From contig CAWDMA010000003.1 of NCBI GenBank assembly GCA_963803425.1, positions 186,001-250,000 on the forward strand: 64,000 nucleotides of DNA, given 5' to 3'. Below the pieces are notes generated by a model. It was not told the origin of the DNA, did not search any database, and saw only the letters and a list, made by a program, of their open reading frames with translations. This document shows positions 49,839-57,543 of the stretch, one piece after another (position 1 is the stretch's first letter; each line of letters starts with the position of its first letter). The position numbers and the translations under genes are program-made. The DNA comes from DASPWW01 sp963803425 (lineage in GTDB: Bacteria > Actinomycetota > Thermoleophilia > Solirubrobacterales > 70-9).

Positions 49839-50611
49839 CCGGCCGCCTCGGCGCTGCGCAAGCCGCCCCGCGCCCACAGCAGCAGCAGCGCAGCCAGCCC
49901 CGCCGCCGCGGCGAACGCGAGCAGCACGTGGAACGGGTCGCCGGCCATCAGGCTGCGTCCCGACTCGACGACCGCAGTCATCGGGTTGAACTTCGAGACC
50001 GTCGCGATCCAGCCGCCGAGCAGCTCCCGCGGCACGTACACCGGCGCCGTCATCAGGATCAGGAACACGGGCAGCTGCATCGCGGGCGCCGCCTGCAGCG
50101 TGCGCAGTCGCATCATCGTCCCCGCGGCGAACAGGAAGAAGGCGACGTTGATGATCAGCGCAAGCCCGACGAGCCCGAACAGGTCGACGCCGGTGGCGCC
50201 GACGTCCATCCCGGTGGCAAGCGCGACCACGAACACGACCACCCAGACCCCCGCGGCGCGGATGATCGCGGCGACCAGGAACCCTGCGATCACCGCCGAG
50301 CGGCTGTGCGCCGAGAGGAACAGCCTCCGGGTGAAGCCGGCGTCGAAGTCGGCGCCGATCGAGAACCCGATGAAGACGCCGCCGAAGGCCGCCGACTGGA
50401 GCAGCACGAACACGAACTGGAACGCGTTGTAGTCGTAGTAGTTGAACCCGGGGAGGTCGGAGACGGCCGACAGGCCGCCGGCGAACGCCATGTAGAAGAA
50501 CAGCGGGAAGATCAGCGCAGGGAGCAGCAGCGCCGGGGAGCGCACCGCGTTGTGCAGGTTCCGCCACGCGACCGTGCGGACCACGGCGATGTACCGGTGG
50601 CGGGCGCTCAC
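49835..50611 (-). CDS. ABC-2 type exporter permease (second)
   Basis: 258 residues from GTG at 50611, overlapping the upstream permease stop as GTGA. It has six membrane helices and the ABC-2 block TAPVYVPRELLGGWIATVSKFNPMTAVVESGRSLM near the C-terminal third. It pairs with the permease upstream and the DrrA-like ATPase. The most likely role is export of a drug or lipid, under MarR control. Confidence 0.82.
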   Translation of the reverse strand: MSARHRYIAVVRTVAWRNLHNAVRSPALLLPALIFPLFFYMAFAGGLSAVSDLPGFNYYDYNAFQFVFVLLQSAAFGGVFIGFSIGADFDAGFTRRLFLSAHSRSAVIAGFLVAAIIRAAGVWVVVFVVALATGMDVGATGVDLFGLVGLALIINVAFFLFAAGTMMRLRTLQAAPAMQLPVFLILMTAPVYVPRELLGGWIATVSKFNPMTAVVESGRSLMAGDPFHVLLAFAAAAGLAALLLLWARGGLRSAEAAG

Positions 50612-51396
50612 GTTCGCACCAGCCTCTCGCGGAGCGCCACCGTCGAAGCCCACAGGCCGACCGCGAAGATCGCGGCGGCGATCCCGAAGGCGAGCGCCAG
50701 CGCCTCGCCGTCCCAGCCCACGATCACGAGGCTGCGTAGCCCCTCGATCAGGTAGCTGACCGGGTTGATCGTGGCGACGATCCGGTACCAATCCTGCGCG
50801 ATCAGGTCGCGCGGCAGCGACGCCGAGCTCAGGAAGAGCAGTATGAACATCAGCGGGAACAGCCCCTGGACCGCCTCGCCGGAGCCGGTCCGCAGCCCCG
50901 CGAACAGGCCGATCGTGCCGAACGCGGCGCAGATCGAGAGCGACAGCACGAACATCACCGCTGCGCCCGCGACGCCCGACTGGATCGACACACCGGCGGC
51001 GATGCCGGCTCCGAGGAACGCGACCGCCTGCAGCACCCCGATCAGGAGCACGCCGGTGAGCTGTCCGGCCAGCAGCGAGGGGCCGCCCATCGGGGTCAGC
51101 GCGAGCCTGTTGAAGAAGCCGCTGCCGATGTCCTGGGCGATGTTGGCGCCGGCGGTGTTGGTCGAGAACAGCGCCCCCTGCATGAACGGGAACGCGAGCG
51201 CGAAGGCGAGATAGGACTCGGCCGGGAACCCCGGGATCGAGGCGGCCGCGTCCAGGCCGGAGGCGTTGATCGCAAGCAGGAACAGCGGGAAGACGAGCGG
51301 CGGGACGATGATGATCGGCTGCCGCACGGTGCGCACCAGCGAGCGCCACGCGAGGTAGCGCGCCTGGGTCCCGAAGGTGGTCGCGGCGGCGTACAT
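50608..51396 (-). CDS. ABC-2 type exporter permease (first)
   Basis: 262 residues from ATG at 51396, which abuts the ATPase stop codon directly. It has six membrane helices and the ABC-2 signature SSASLPRDLIAQDWYRIVATINPVSYLIEGLRSLV. Together with the second permease it forms the DrrB/DrrC-like channel of the exporter. Confidence 0.85.
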   Translation of the reverse strand: MYAAATTFGTQARYLAWRSLVRTVRQPIIIVPPLVFPLFLLAINASGLDAAASIPGFPAESYLAFALAFPFMQGALFSTNTAGANIAQDIGSGFFNRLALTPMGGPSLLAGQLTGVLLIGVLQAVAFLGAGIAAGVSIQSGVAGAAVMFVLSLSICAAFGTIGLFAGLRTGSGEAVQGLFPLMFILLFLSSASLPRDLIAQDWYRIVATINPVSYLIEGLRSLVIVGWDGEALALAFGIAAAIFAVGLWASTVALRERLVRT

Positions 51397-52410
51397 CTAC
51401 GCCGTCACCGCCTCGCGTGCCTGCTCTTCGGTCTCTTCCTCTTCCTCCTCCGCTCCCTCCAGCGAGCGCCCCGTCTTCGCCAGGAATACGTCGTCGAGGC
51501 TGGGCGCGTGGAGTTGCAGGTCGGCAACCGCGATCCCCTCGCCGTCGAGCCCGCGGACGATCCCGGCGAGCTCCTCCGTGCCGTCAAAGAGACGGACCGC
51601 GGCGCCGCCGCGGGCGGCGGGGAGCGGCTCGCCGAACCGGCCGAGCACGGACTCGAGAGAGCCGATCTGGTCCGCGTCCGACGGAACGGCCTCGACCGTG
51701 GGCCGGCCGATCTGGGCCTTGAGCTGAGCCGGCGTGCCCTCCGCGACGATCTTCCCGTGGTCGATGATCGCGACCCGGTCGGCGAGCGTGTCCGCCTCCT
51801 CCAGGTACTGGGTGGTGAGGAACACCGTGACACCGTCGTCCCGGGCGAGCCGCGCCACCTCGTCCCATAGGGCGGCACGGCTCTGGATGTCGAGGCCGGT
51901 GGTCGGCTCGTCCAGGAACAGGATGGTCGGCTCGTGGACGAGGGCGAGGGCGAGGTCGAGGCGCCGCTTCATCCCGCCCGAGTAGCCGTGCACGCGCCGG
52001 TCGGCCGCCTCGGAGAGGCCGACGCGGCGGAGCAGCGAGTCGCCGCGGCGCTCGATCACGGCCGTCGAGAGCCCGTGCAGGCCGCCCTGCAGCTTCATGT
52101 GCTCGCGGCCGGTGAGCAGCGGGTCTAGCGCTGCGTCCTGGAGGGCGACCCCGATCGTGTCGCGGACCGCGGCGCCCTCGGTGACGATGTCGCGGCCCGC
52201 GACCGTCGCGGTCCCGGCCGTCGGGGGGAGGAGCGTCGTCAGCATGTGGACCGTGGTCGACTTGCCGGCGCCGTTGGGGCCGAGGAAGCCGTAGATCTCG
52301 CCCGGCGCGACGCTCAGCTCGATCCCGTCGACCGCCCGCGGCCCCCGCTTGAACTCCCGCACGAGCCCTTTCGCCTCGATCCCGTTGTGCCCATCGTGCT
52401 CAGCCGTCAT
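51397..52410 (-). CDS. DrrA-like daunorubicin-type ABC exporter ATPase
   Basis: 337 residues from ATG at 52410. Walker A is GPNGAGKSTT, Q-loop LQDAALDPLLTGREHM, signature YSGGMKRRLD, Walker B ILFLDEPTTGLD and switch TTQYLEEADTLADR. The 100-residue C-terminal extension ending in APSLDDVFLAKTGRSLE is diagnostic of DrrA-type exporters. The very end is an acidic EEEEEE stretch. Divergent from a marR gene with an operator between. Confidence 0.9.
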   Translation of the reverse strand: MTAEHDGHNGIEAKGLVREFKRGPRAVDGIELSVAPGEIYGFLGPNGAGKSTTVHMLTTLLPPTAGTATVAGRDIVTEGAAVRDTIGVALQDAALDPLLTGREHMKLQGGLHGLSTAVIERRGDSLLRRVGLSEAADRRVHGYSGGMKRRLDLALALVHEPTILFLDEPTTGLDIQSRAALWDEVARLARDDGVTVFLTTQYLEEADTLADRVAIIDHGKIVAEGTPAQLKAQIGRPTVEAVPSDADQIGSLESVLGRFGEPLPAARGGAAVRLFDGTEELAGIVRGLDGEGIAVADLQLHAPSLDDVFLAKTGRSLEGAEEEEEETEEQAREAVTA

Positions 52411-52429
52411 ATACGTTGATCCCCCACAA

Positions 52430-52446
52430 AGTTGATGTCATCAACT
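52430..52446. promoter_or_regulatory. MarR-type operator palindrome
   Basis: AGTTGATG-T-CATCAACT is a perfect 17-bp palindrome between the divergent drrA-like ATPase and marR genes. Extra half-sites GTTGAT (52415-52420) and CATCAA (52470-52475) flank it. Size and symmetry fit MarR dimers; the neighbour gene is the obvious ligand. Confidence 0.75.
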
Positions 52447-52476
52447 GTCGAGTCGATAGACTACCATGCACATCAA

Positions 52477-53004
52477 ATGAGCGCGTCGCAGCAGACCCCG
52501 GTGACCCCGGCCCCCGAGGCCGAGCCCACGGCGCGCGCCGCGCAGCGCTCCGTCGCCGCCGCGCTCGACATCGCCGACTACACGGAGGGGACCGCCGGCG
52601 AGGCGTGGGCGCTGATGACCCGGCTGCTCTTCCGGCACGGGAAGCCGCGCTTCCCGATGATCGCTCGCCAGCTCGACCTCCACCCCGGGCAGGCGATCGC
52701 GTTGCGGTTGCTCGACGAGCCCCGGCCGATGGGGGAGATGGCCGAGGCGATGCACTGCGACAACTCCAACATCACCGGGATCGTCGACCGGCTCGAGGAG
52801 CGCGGATTCGTGGAGCGGCGCGCAGCTGAGCAGGACCGCCGCGTGAAGCTGATCGCGTTGACCAGCGCGGGCGCGCGTCTGCGCGAGCAGCTCAATCGGC
52901 GGATGGCAGAGCCGCCCGAGCCGCTTGCGAACCTCTCCGAGGCCGACCAGCTCGCCCTAAGCGAGATCCTCGCCCGGGCGCTGCGGACCACCGAGGACGA
53001 CTGA
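52477..53004 (+). CDS. MarR-family transcriptional regulator
   Basis: 175 residues from ATG at 52477; an ATG at 52432 lies inside the operator and is less likely. The winged helix is seen in HPGQAIALRLLDEPRPMGEMAEAMHCDNSNITGIVDRLEERGFVERRAAEQDRRVKLIALTSAG, with the D.R wing. It very probably represses the divergent ABC exporter and itself through the 17-bp palindrome. TACCAT lies 9 bases before the ATG. Confidence 0.88.
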   Translation: MSASQQTPVTPAPEAEPTARAAQRSVAAALDIADYTEGTAGEAWALMTRLLFRHGKPRFPMIARQLDLHPGQAIALRLLDEPRPMGEMAEAMHCDNSNITGIVDRLEERGFVERRAAEQDRRVKLIALTSAGARLREQLNRRMAEPPEPLANLSEADQLALSEILARALRTTEDD

Positions 53005-53018
53005 TCGCGGAGCTCGCC

Positions 53019-53270
53019 GTGCGGCTGCAGCCGCGCGCCAGTCGCGACGAGATCGCGGGCGAGCGAGACGGCCGCATCCTCGTCCGGGTGACGGCGGCTC
53101 CGCTCGAGGGACGCGCGAACGCGGCTCTGGTGAAGCTGATCGCGAAGCGGGCCGGGGTCCCGAAGCGAGCGGTCAGCGTTGTCCGAGGGGAGCGCACGCG
53201 GGACAAGCTCGTCCGTGTTCACGGTGTCGGCGACGCGGAGCTGCGCCGCGCGCTCCGACGTACCGCGTGA
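53019..53270 (+). CDS. DUF167 (YggU) family protein
   Basis: 83 residues from GTG at 53019. RLQPRASRDEIAGERDGRILVRVTAAPLEGRANAALVKLIAK is the DUF167 pattern, with the expected VVRGERTRDKLVRV end. Small alpha/beta protein of unknown role. It follows marR by 14 bases, so the two are likely co-transcribed. Its last 98 bases overlap the 3' end of the next, convergent gene. Confidence 0.82.
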   Translation: MRLQPRASRDEIAGERDGRILVRVTAAPLEGRANAALVKLIAKRAGVPKRAVSVVRGERTRDKLVRVHGVGDAELRRALRRTA

Positions 53271-53658
53271 GGCCGAGCGCTTCGAGGGCGTCCGCCCGGT
53301 CCCGGTAGGCCTTGAAGCGAACCAGCAGGCCGTCGCGGATCGCGAACTCGATCGCGGGCTGCAGCCCGACCTCCACACCGCTGTCGCGGCCGGTGGCGCG
53401 GAGGCGAACGAAGGCGAGCACCCGCTCGGCGTCCACGTCGAGGAACTGCTCCGGCTCCATGTGGATCGGCGAGCCGCGCCACGGTCCCGTCGCTCGGAAG
53501 CGGCGCATCTGCTCGACTCCCGTCAGCACCGGTCTGTCGGGGTACATGTCCGTGAAGTCGAACTCCGCGGCTTCCGCGGCTCGTTCCGAGGCGGCGTCGA
53601 TCAGCCCCCGTGGATCCTCGAACAGCCGGCGAACGATCTCGACGTTGTGCTCCGACAC
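53173..53658 (-). CDS. NTF2/SnoaL-like protein
   Basis: 161 residues from GTG at 53658. The first 125 residues fit a SnoaL-like cone: NVEIVRRLFEDPRGLIDAA, DFTDMYPDRPVLTGVEQMRRFRA, FLDVDAERVLAFVRLRATGRDSGVEV and AIEFAIRDGLLVRFKAYRDRADALEALGL. The last 30 residues (RRRHREHGRACPACAPLGQR) are the antisense of the DUF167 gene and look unnatural. An earlier original stop may have been lost. Confidence 0.7.
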   Translation of the reverse strand: MSEHNVEIVRRLFEDPRGLIDAASERAAEAAEFDFTDMYPDRPVLTGVEQMRRFRATGPWRGSPIHMEPEQFLDVDAERVLAFVRLRATGRDSGVEVGLQPAIEFAIRDGLLVRFKAYRDRADALEALGLTRYVGARGAAPRRRHREHGRACPACAPLGQR

Positions 53659-53671
53659 CGCCTCGGCAGTA

Positions 53672-54568
53672 TCACGCCTGCGCCACCGGCTCGTGGACGA
53701 ACCCGGCGATCGACCCGGCAAGCGCCTCGGGGTTGTCCTCCATCGAGAACGTGCGTGCATCCGGGATGAGCTCGAAGCGCGCGTTGGGGAGGTCGTCGGC
53801 GAGCTTGCGACCGTCCTCGGGTGGGAAGAATCGGTCGTCCGCCGACCACGCGATCAGCGCCGGGCGGTCGAACTCGCCAAGCCGGTCGGCGGCGGCGTTG
53901 GTCTGCGAGGTGTTCGAGCCCCGGACCATCGCGCGGGCGTCGCGGCGGGTCGCGGCGCTGGATATGGCCGGCCGGATGTAGCTGTCCTCGACCCGGCGAT
54001 CGATCGGGCTGTGGACGAGCCACCCGAACGCCATCGGCGTGTGGCGAGTGAGCCGCACGCGCATCGGCTGCACCAGCGCCCACAGCAGACCGGGGACGAC
54101 CGCGGACGCGTTGAAGTACCAGAACATCTTCGGCGGGAAGTTGTCCCGGTAGTCGCACGAGGTGAGCACGAGCCGACCGATCCGGTGGGGCCGGGTGGTG
54201 ATCGCGATCTGGCAGATCGCACCGCCGGAGTCGTTCCCCACCAGCGTCACGTTGTCGAGCTGGAGCGCGTCGAGCGCGTCCGCGACCATGTTCGCGACCG
54301 CGGGGGCACCCTTCGGGGCGGACTCCGGGAGCGCGTGCTCGTGCGCGCCGAGCGGGAGATCGAGAGCGATGCAGCGGAAGTCGGACGACAACCGCTGGAC
54401 GACCTTGCGCCACAGGTTGGCGTTGACGATGAACCCGTGCACGAACACGATTGGCGGGCCGGAGCCGGTCTCGAAGACCCGGAGCGGGCCGCCGGGAAGA
54501 TCGAGGACGCGCGACTCGCCGAGCGCCGGGTCTCGCCAGAACGTGGTGTCGGTGCCTTCGGTCGCCAT
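53672..54568 (-). CDS. alpha/beta-hydrolase (haloalkane-dehalogenase-like) lacking the catalytic His
   Basis: 298 residues from ATG at 54568, with GGAGGA upstream. PPIVFVHGFIVNANLWRKV is the oxyanion loop. The elbow LVGNDSGGAICQ places Asp as nucleophile, as in dehalogenases and epoxide hydrolases. The acid strand is ALIAWSADDRFFPPEDG. Where relatives have GHF.M.D.P this protein has DARTFSMEDNP, so the catalytic His is replaced. It may have an altered mechanism or none. Divergent from tetR with two operators between. Confidence 0.78.
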   Translation of the reverse strand: MATEGTDTTFWRDPALGESRVLDLPGGPLRVFETGSGPPIVFVHGFIVNANLWRKVVQRLSSDFRCIALDLPLGAHEHALPESAPKGAPAVANMVADALDALQLDNVTLVGNDSGGAICQIAITTRPHRIGRLVLTSCDYRDNFPPKMFWYFNASAVVPGLLWALVQPMRVRLTRHTPMAFGWLVHSPIDRRVEDSYIRPAISSAATRRDARAMVRGSNTSQTNAAADRLGEFDRPALIAWSADDRFFPPEDGRKLADDLPNARFELIPDARTFSMEDNPEALAGSIAGFVHEPVAQA

Positions 54569-54586
54569 CTCGAGTCCTCCTCGTTT

Positions 54587-54641
54587 ACATACAGCTTGTA
54601 CGTGTCTGCCGGGCAACGTAGCATACGTACTGCATGTATGT
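54587..54641. promoter_or_regulatory. twin TetR operators
   Basis: Site 1 (54587-54603) reads ACATAC-N5-GTACGT. Site 2 (54625-54641), read on the other strand, is ACATAC-N5-GTACGT again, with identical arms. The centres are 38 bp apart, in the 85-base region between the divergent hydrolase and tetR genes. The region is strikingly AT-rich for this genome. Confidence 0.75.
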
Positions 54642-54653
54642 GAGGAGGCCAGG

Positions 54654-55250
54654 TTGACGGCGCGCAGCCAGGCAGAGCGCTCGGAGGCGACCCGCGGGAG
54701 GCTGGTCCGCGCCGCTCGCGCCCTGTTCGCCCGGCATGGGTACGCGCGCGTGGGCACCGAGCAGATCGTCCGCCGGGCGCGGGTTACGCGGGGCGCGCTG
54801 TACCACCACTTCGCCGACAAGCGCGACCTGTTCCGAGCCGTGCACGAGCAGGTCGAGATCGATCTCACCGAGACGATCGCTGCGGAGCTCGAGGCGGCGG
54901 GCTCCGGGGACCCGGTCGACGCGCTGATCGACGCCGCCCGCATCTTCCTCGACGCGTGCGCGGATCCGGAGCTGGCGCGAATCGGGCTCGTCGACGCGCC
55001 GGCGGTGCTCGGGTGGGCGGAGTGGCGGCGGGTCGAGGAGCGCTACGGCCTCGGCCTGGTGATCGCCGCGCTGGAGATGGGCATGGAGGCGGGGGTGCTC
55101 GAGCGCAGGCCGGTCCGGCCCCTCGCCCACTTCCTGCTCGCCGGGATGATCGAGGCAGGACTCGTGATCGCGAACGCCGACGAACCGGCGCCCGCGCGCG
55201 AGGAGATGGAAGGGGCGCTGGTCGCGGTGCTCGACGGGCTGCGGGCCTGA
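54654..55250 (+). CDS. TetR/AcrR-family transcriptional regulator
   Basis: 198 residues from TTG at 54654, supported by GGAGG about 6 bases upstream. The N-terminal helix-turn-helix is RGRLVRAARALFARHGYARVGTEQIVRRARVTRGALYHHFADKRDLFRAV. The C-terminal domain is of the TetR_C type with LEMGMEAGVLERRPVRPLAHFLLAGMIEAG. It should bind the twin sites upstream and control both itself and the divergent hydrolase. Confidence 0.88.
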   Translation: MTARSQAERSEATRGRLVRAARALFARHGYARVGTEQIVRRARVTRGALYHHFADKRDLFRAVHEQVEIDLTETIAAELEAAGSGDPVDALIDAARIFLDACADPELARIGLVDAPAVLGWAEWRRVEERYGLGLVIAALEMGMEAGVLERRPVRPLAHFLLAGMIEAGLVIANADEPAPAREEMEGALVAVLDGLRA

Positions 55251-55270
55251 CGGCCGGCATCCCGGCGCCG

Positions 55271-57526
55271 TTACCCGGCCGGCGCCACCTCGACCGGGAT
55301 CCCGTTCAGGACGGCGTTCCCCGACAGCGGGTCGACCTCGCTCGGTGCGAGCAGGTTCGAGTTCACCCCTGCGTGCTCGGAGGCGACCCCGAGCCGCACC
55401 CCGGGCGCGTCGTGGCCCCACCCGTGCGGGATCGATACGACGCCGGGCATGATCTCGGCGGTCACCTCGATCGGGGCGGTCAGCTCCCCGGCGGAGGACT
55501 TCACCCGCGCCCGGCCGCCGTCGGCGAGCCCGAGCCGCTCCGCGTCCTCGGGGTTCACCCACACCGTGCAGCGGTCCTTGCCCTTCACCAGGGCCGGCAG
55601 GTTGTGCATCCAGGAGTTGTTGGAGCGGAGCTGGCGGCGGCCGATCAGGACGATCCCGTTGGCGCCGTTGCCGTTCGCGCCGGCCGCGTCGAGCGCGGAG
55701 CGCAGCCGCGGCAGGTCGGCGACCACCTCCTCCGGGGTGAGCTCGATCTTCCCGGACGGGGTGCGGAGCACGTCGGGGACGCGGGGGCGCATCGGGCCGA
55801 GGTCGATCCCGTGCGGGTCCGCCTCCAGCCTGTCGAGCGTGAGCCCGTCCGGATCGGATCCGAACCCCTCTCCGAACGGCCCGGAGCGGAGCATGTAGTC
55901 GAGCATCCGCTCCGGCCCGCGCCGTGGCTCCAGCGCATCAAGCAGCTCACCGGGCTGTCGGCCCTCGACCCGGGAGCCCGGCAGCGACACGTCGCGGCGG
56001 ATCAGGGTTTCGAGGACGAGCTTGTCCCACGCCTCGACGCTCGCGTCCGGCCCCTGGCCGGCGGCGATCGCTGCCAGGCGCACGATCACCTCCCACTCGT
56101 CGGGCTGGTCCGGCGCGCGCTCGGCGATCGGCGGCGAGTAGTTCGCGACGCTGCGGATCGCGAGCTGGTACAGCGCGAAGTCGTAGTGCCCCTTCGCGAG
56201 CGGCTCGGGGGCGGGCAGGATCACGTTTGCGTGCCGCGTCGTCTCGTTCACGTAGATGTCGACGCACACCATGAAGTCGAGCTCCTCGATCGCCGACTCG
56301 AGCGCTGCGGCATCCGGAGTCGAGATCACCGGGTTCCCGGCGACCGTGACCAGCGCCCGCACCCGGCCCTCCCCGGGCGTCGCGATCTCCTCGGCGAGCG
56401 TCGCCACCGGCAGCTCCCCGAAGGTCTCCGGCATCTCCCGCACCCGGCTCGCCCACCGGCCGAGCCTGGCGCCCTTGCCGTGCGGGCCGCGGCCGGAGGA
56501 GTTGCGCTGCGCGACCGCCGCCAGCGGGAACATCGCACCGCCCTCGCGGTCGAGGTTCCCGGTCAGGTAGTTGACGACCTCGACCGCCCAGCTCGCGAGC
56601 GTCCCGAACGCCTGGGTCGTGGTCCCGATCCGTCCGTACACGGCGGCGCTCTCGGCGGCCGCCAGCTCCCGCGCGAGCCGGTGGATCTCGCCCGCTTCGA
56701 TCGCGCAAAGCGCCGCCACCGCCTCCGGGGCGAACGGCTCGACCAGCTCGCCGATCCGGTCCGCTCCGGCCGCGTGCTCGGCGAGCGCGCCGGGATCGGC
56801 GAGGTCCTCGGCGAGCAGCACATTGGCGATCGCGAGCAGCAGCGCGGCGTCGGTGCCGGGGCGGATGAAGTGATGCTCGGAGGCCTCGGTCGCGGTGCGG
56901 CTGCGGCGCGGGTCGACGACGACCACCTTGCCGCCGCGCTCACGGATCGCCCGGATCCGCCCCCGCATGTCGGGCGCGGTCAGCAGGGAGCCGTTCGAGA
57001 CGAGCGGGTTGGCGCCGAGGATGAGCAGATGGTCGGTGCGGTCGACGTCCGGGACCGGGACGCTCAGCCCGCCACCGAACATCAGCCCGGCGGCGACCTG
57101 CTTCGGCATCTGGTCGACGGTCGAGGCCGAGTACAGGTTCTTCGATCCGAGCGCCTTCGAGAACGCGGGCCCGTACAGCATCGGCCCGAGGCTGTGCGCG
57201 GAGGGGTTGCCGAGGTAGACGGCGACGGCGTCGCGTCCCCCCGCCTCCAGCACCGAGCTCAGCCCGCGGTCGACCTCCGCGAATGCCTCCTCCCAGCTCG
57301 CCTCGACCAGCTCGCCGTCGCGGCGGACCAGCGGCCGGGTGAGCCGGTCGGGGTCATCGTGGAGCTGCTTGAGCCCCTGCGACTTGGGGCACAGGAAGCC
57401 GTGGCTGAAGACGTCCTCGTCGTCCCCGCGGACCGATACGACCTCGGTGCCGCGCATCGTCACCTCGAGGCCGCAGGTCGCCTCGCAGAACGGGCAGGTG
57501 CGGTAGTGGACCGTCTCAGCCGACAC
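55271..57526 (-). CDS. molybdopterin-dependent oxidoreductase with N-terminal [4Fe-4S] site
   Basis: 751 residues from GTG at 57526. The cluster ligands are CPFCEATCG and FLCPKSQ. Molybdopterin domains follow (LILGANPLVSNGS, VVVDPRRSRTATEASEHHFIRPGTDAALLLAIANVL, and the late MPGVVSIPHGWGHDAPG). It belongs to the formate dehydrogenase/assimilatory nitrate reductase superfamily (BisC-like). In the stretch SKNLYSASTVDQMP the metal ligand would be Ser, since no Cys or Sec is seen. Substrate unknown. It follows the acyl-CoA dehydrogenase gene by 17 bases. Confidence 0.82.
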   Translation of the reverse strand: MSAETVHYRTCPFCEATCGLEVTMRGTEVVSVRGDDEDVFSHGFLCPKSQGLKQLHDDPDRLTRPLVRRDGELVEASWEEAFAEVDRGLSSVLEAGGRDAVAVYLGNPSAHSLGPMLYGPAFSKALGSKNLYSASTVDQMPKQVAAGLMFGGGLSVPVPDVDRTDHLLILGANPLVSNGSLLTAPDMRGRIRAIRERGGKVVVVDPRRSRTATEASEHHFIRPGTDAALLLAIANVLLAEDLADPGALAEHAAGADRIGELVEPFAPEAVAALCAIEAGEIHRLARELAAAESAAVYGRIGTTTQAFGTLASWAVEVVNYLTGNLDREGGAMFPLAAVAQRNSSGRGPHGKGARLGRWASRVREMPETFGELPVATLAEEIATPGEGRVRALVTVAGNPVISTPDAAALESAIEELDFMVCVDIYVNETTRHANVILPAPEPLAKGHYDFALYQLAIRSVANYSPPIAERAPDQPDEWEVIVRLAAIAAGQGPDASVEAWDKLVLETLIRRDVSLPGSRVEGRQPGELLDALEPRRGPERMLDYMLRSGPFGEGFGSDPDGLTLDRLEADPHGIDLGPMRPRVPDVLRTPSGKIELTPEEVVADLPRLRSALDAAGANGNGANGIVLIGRRQLRSNNSWMHNLPALVKGKDRCTVWVNPEDAERLGLADGGRARVKSSAGELTAPIEVTAEIMPGVVSIPHGWGHDAPGVRLGVASEHAGVNSNLLAPSEVDPLSGNAVLNGIPVEVAPAG

Positions 57527-57543
57527 CGTAGCCGCAGGGTATC

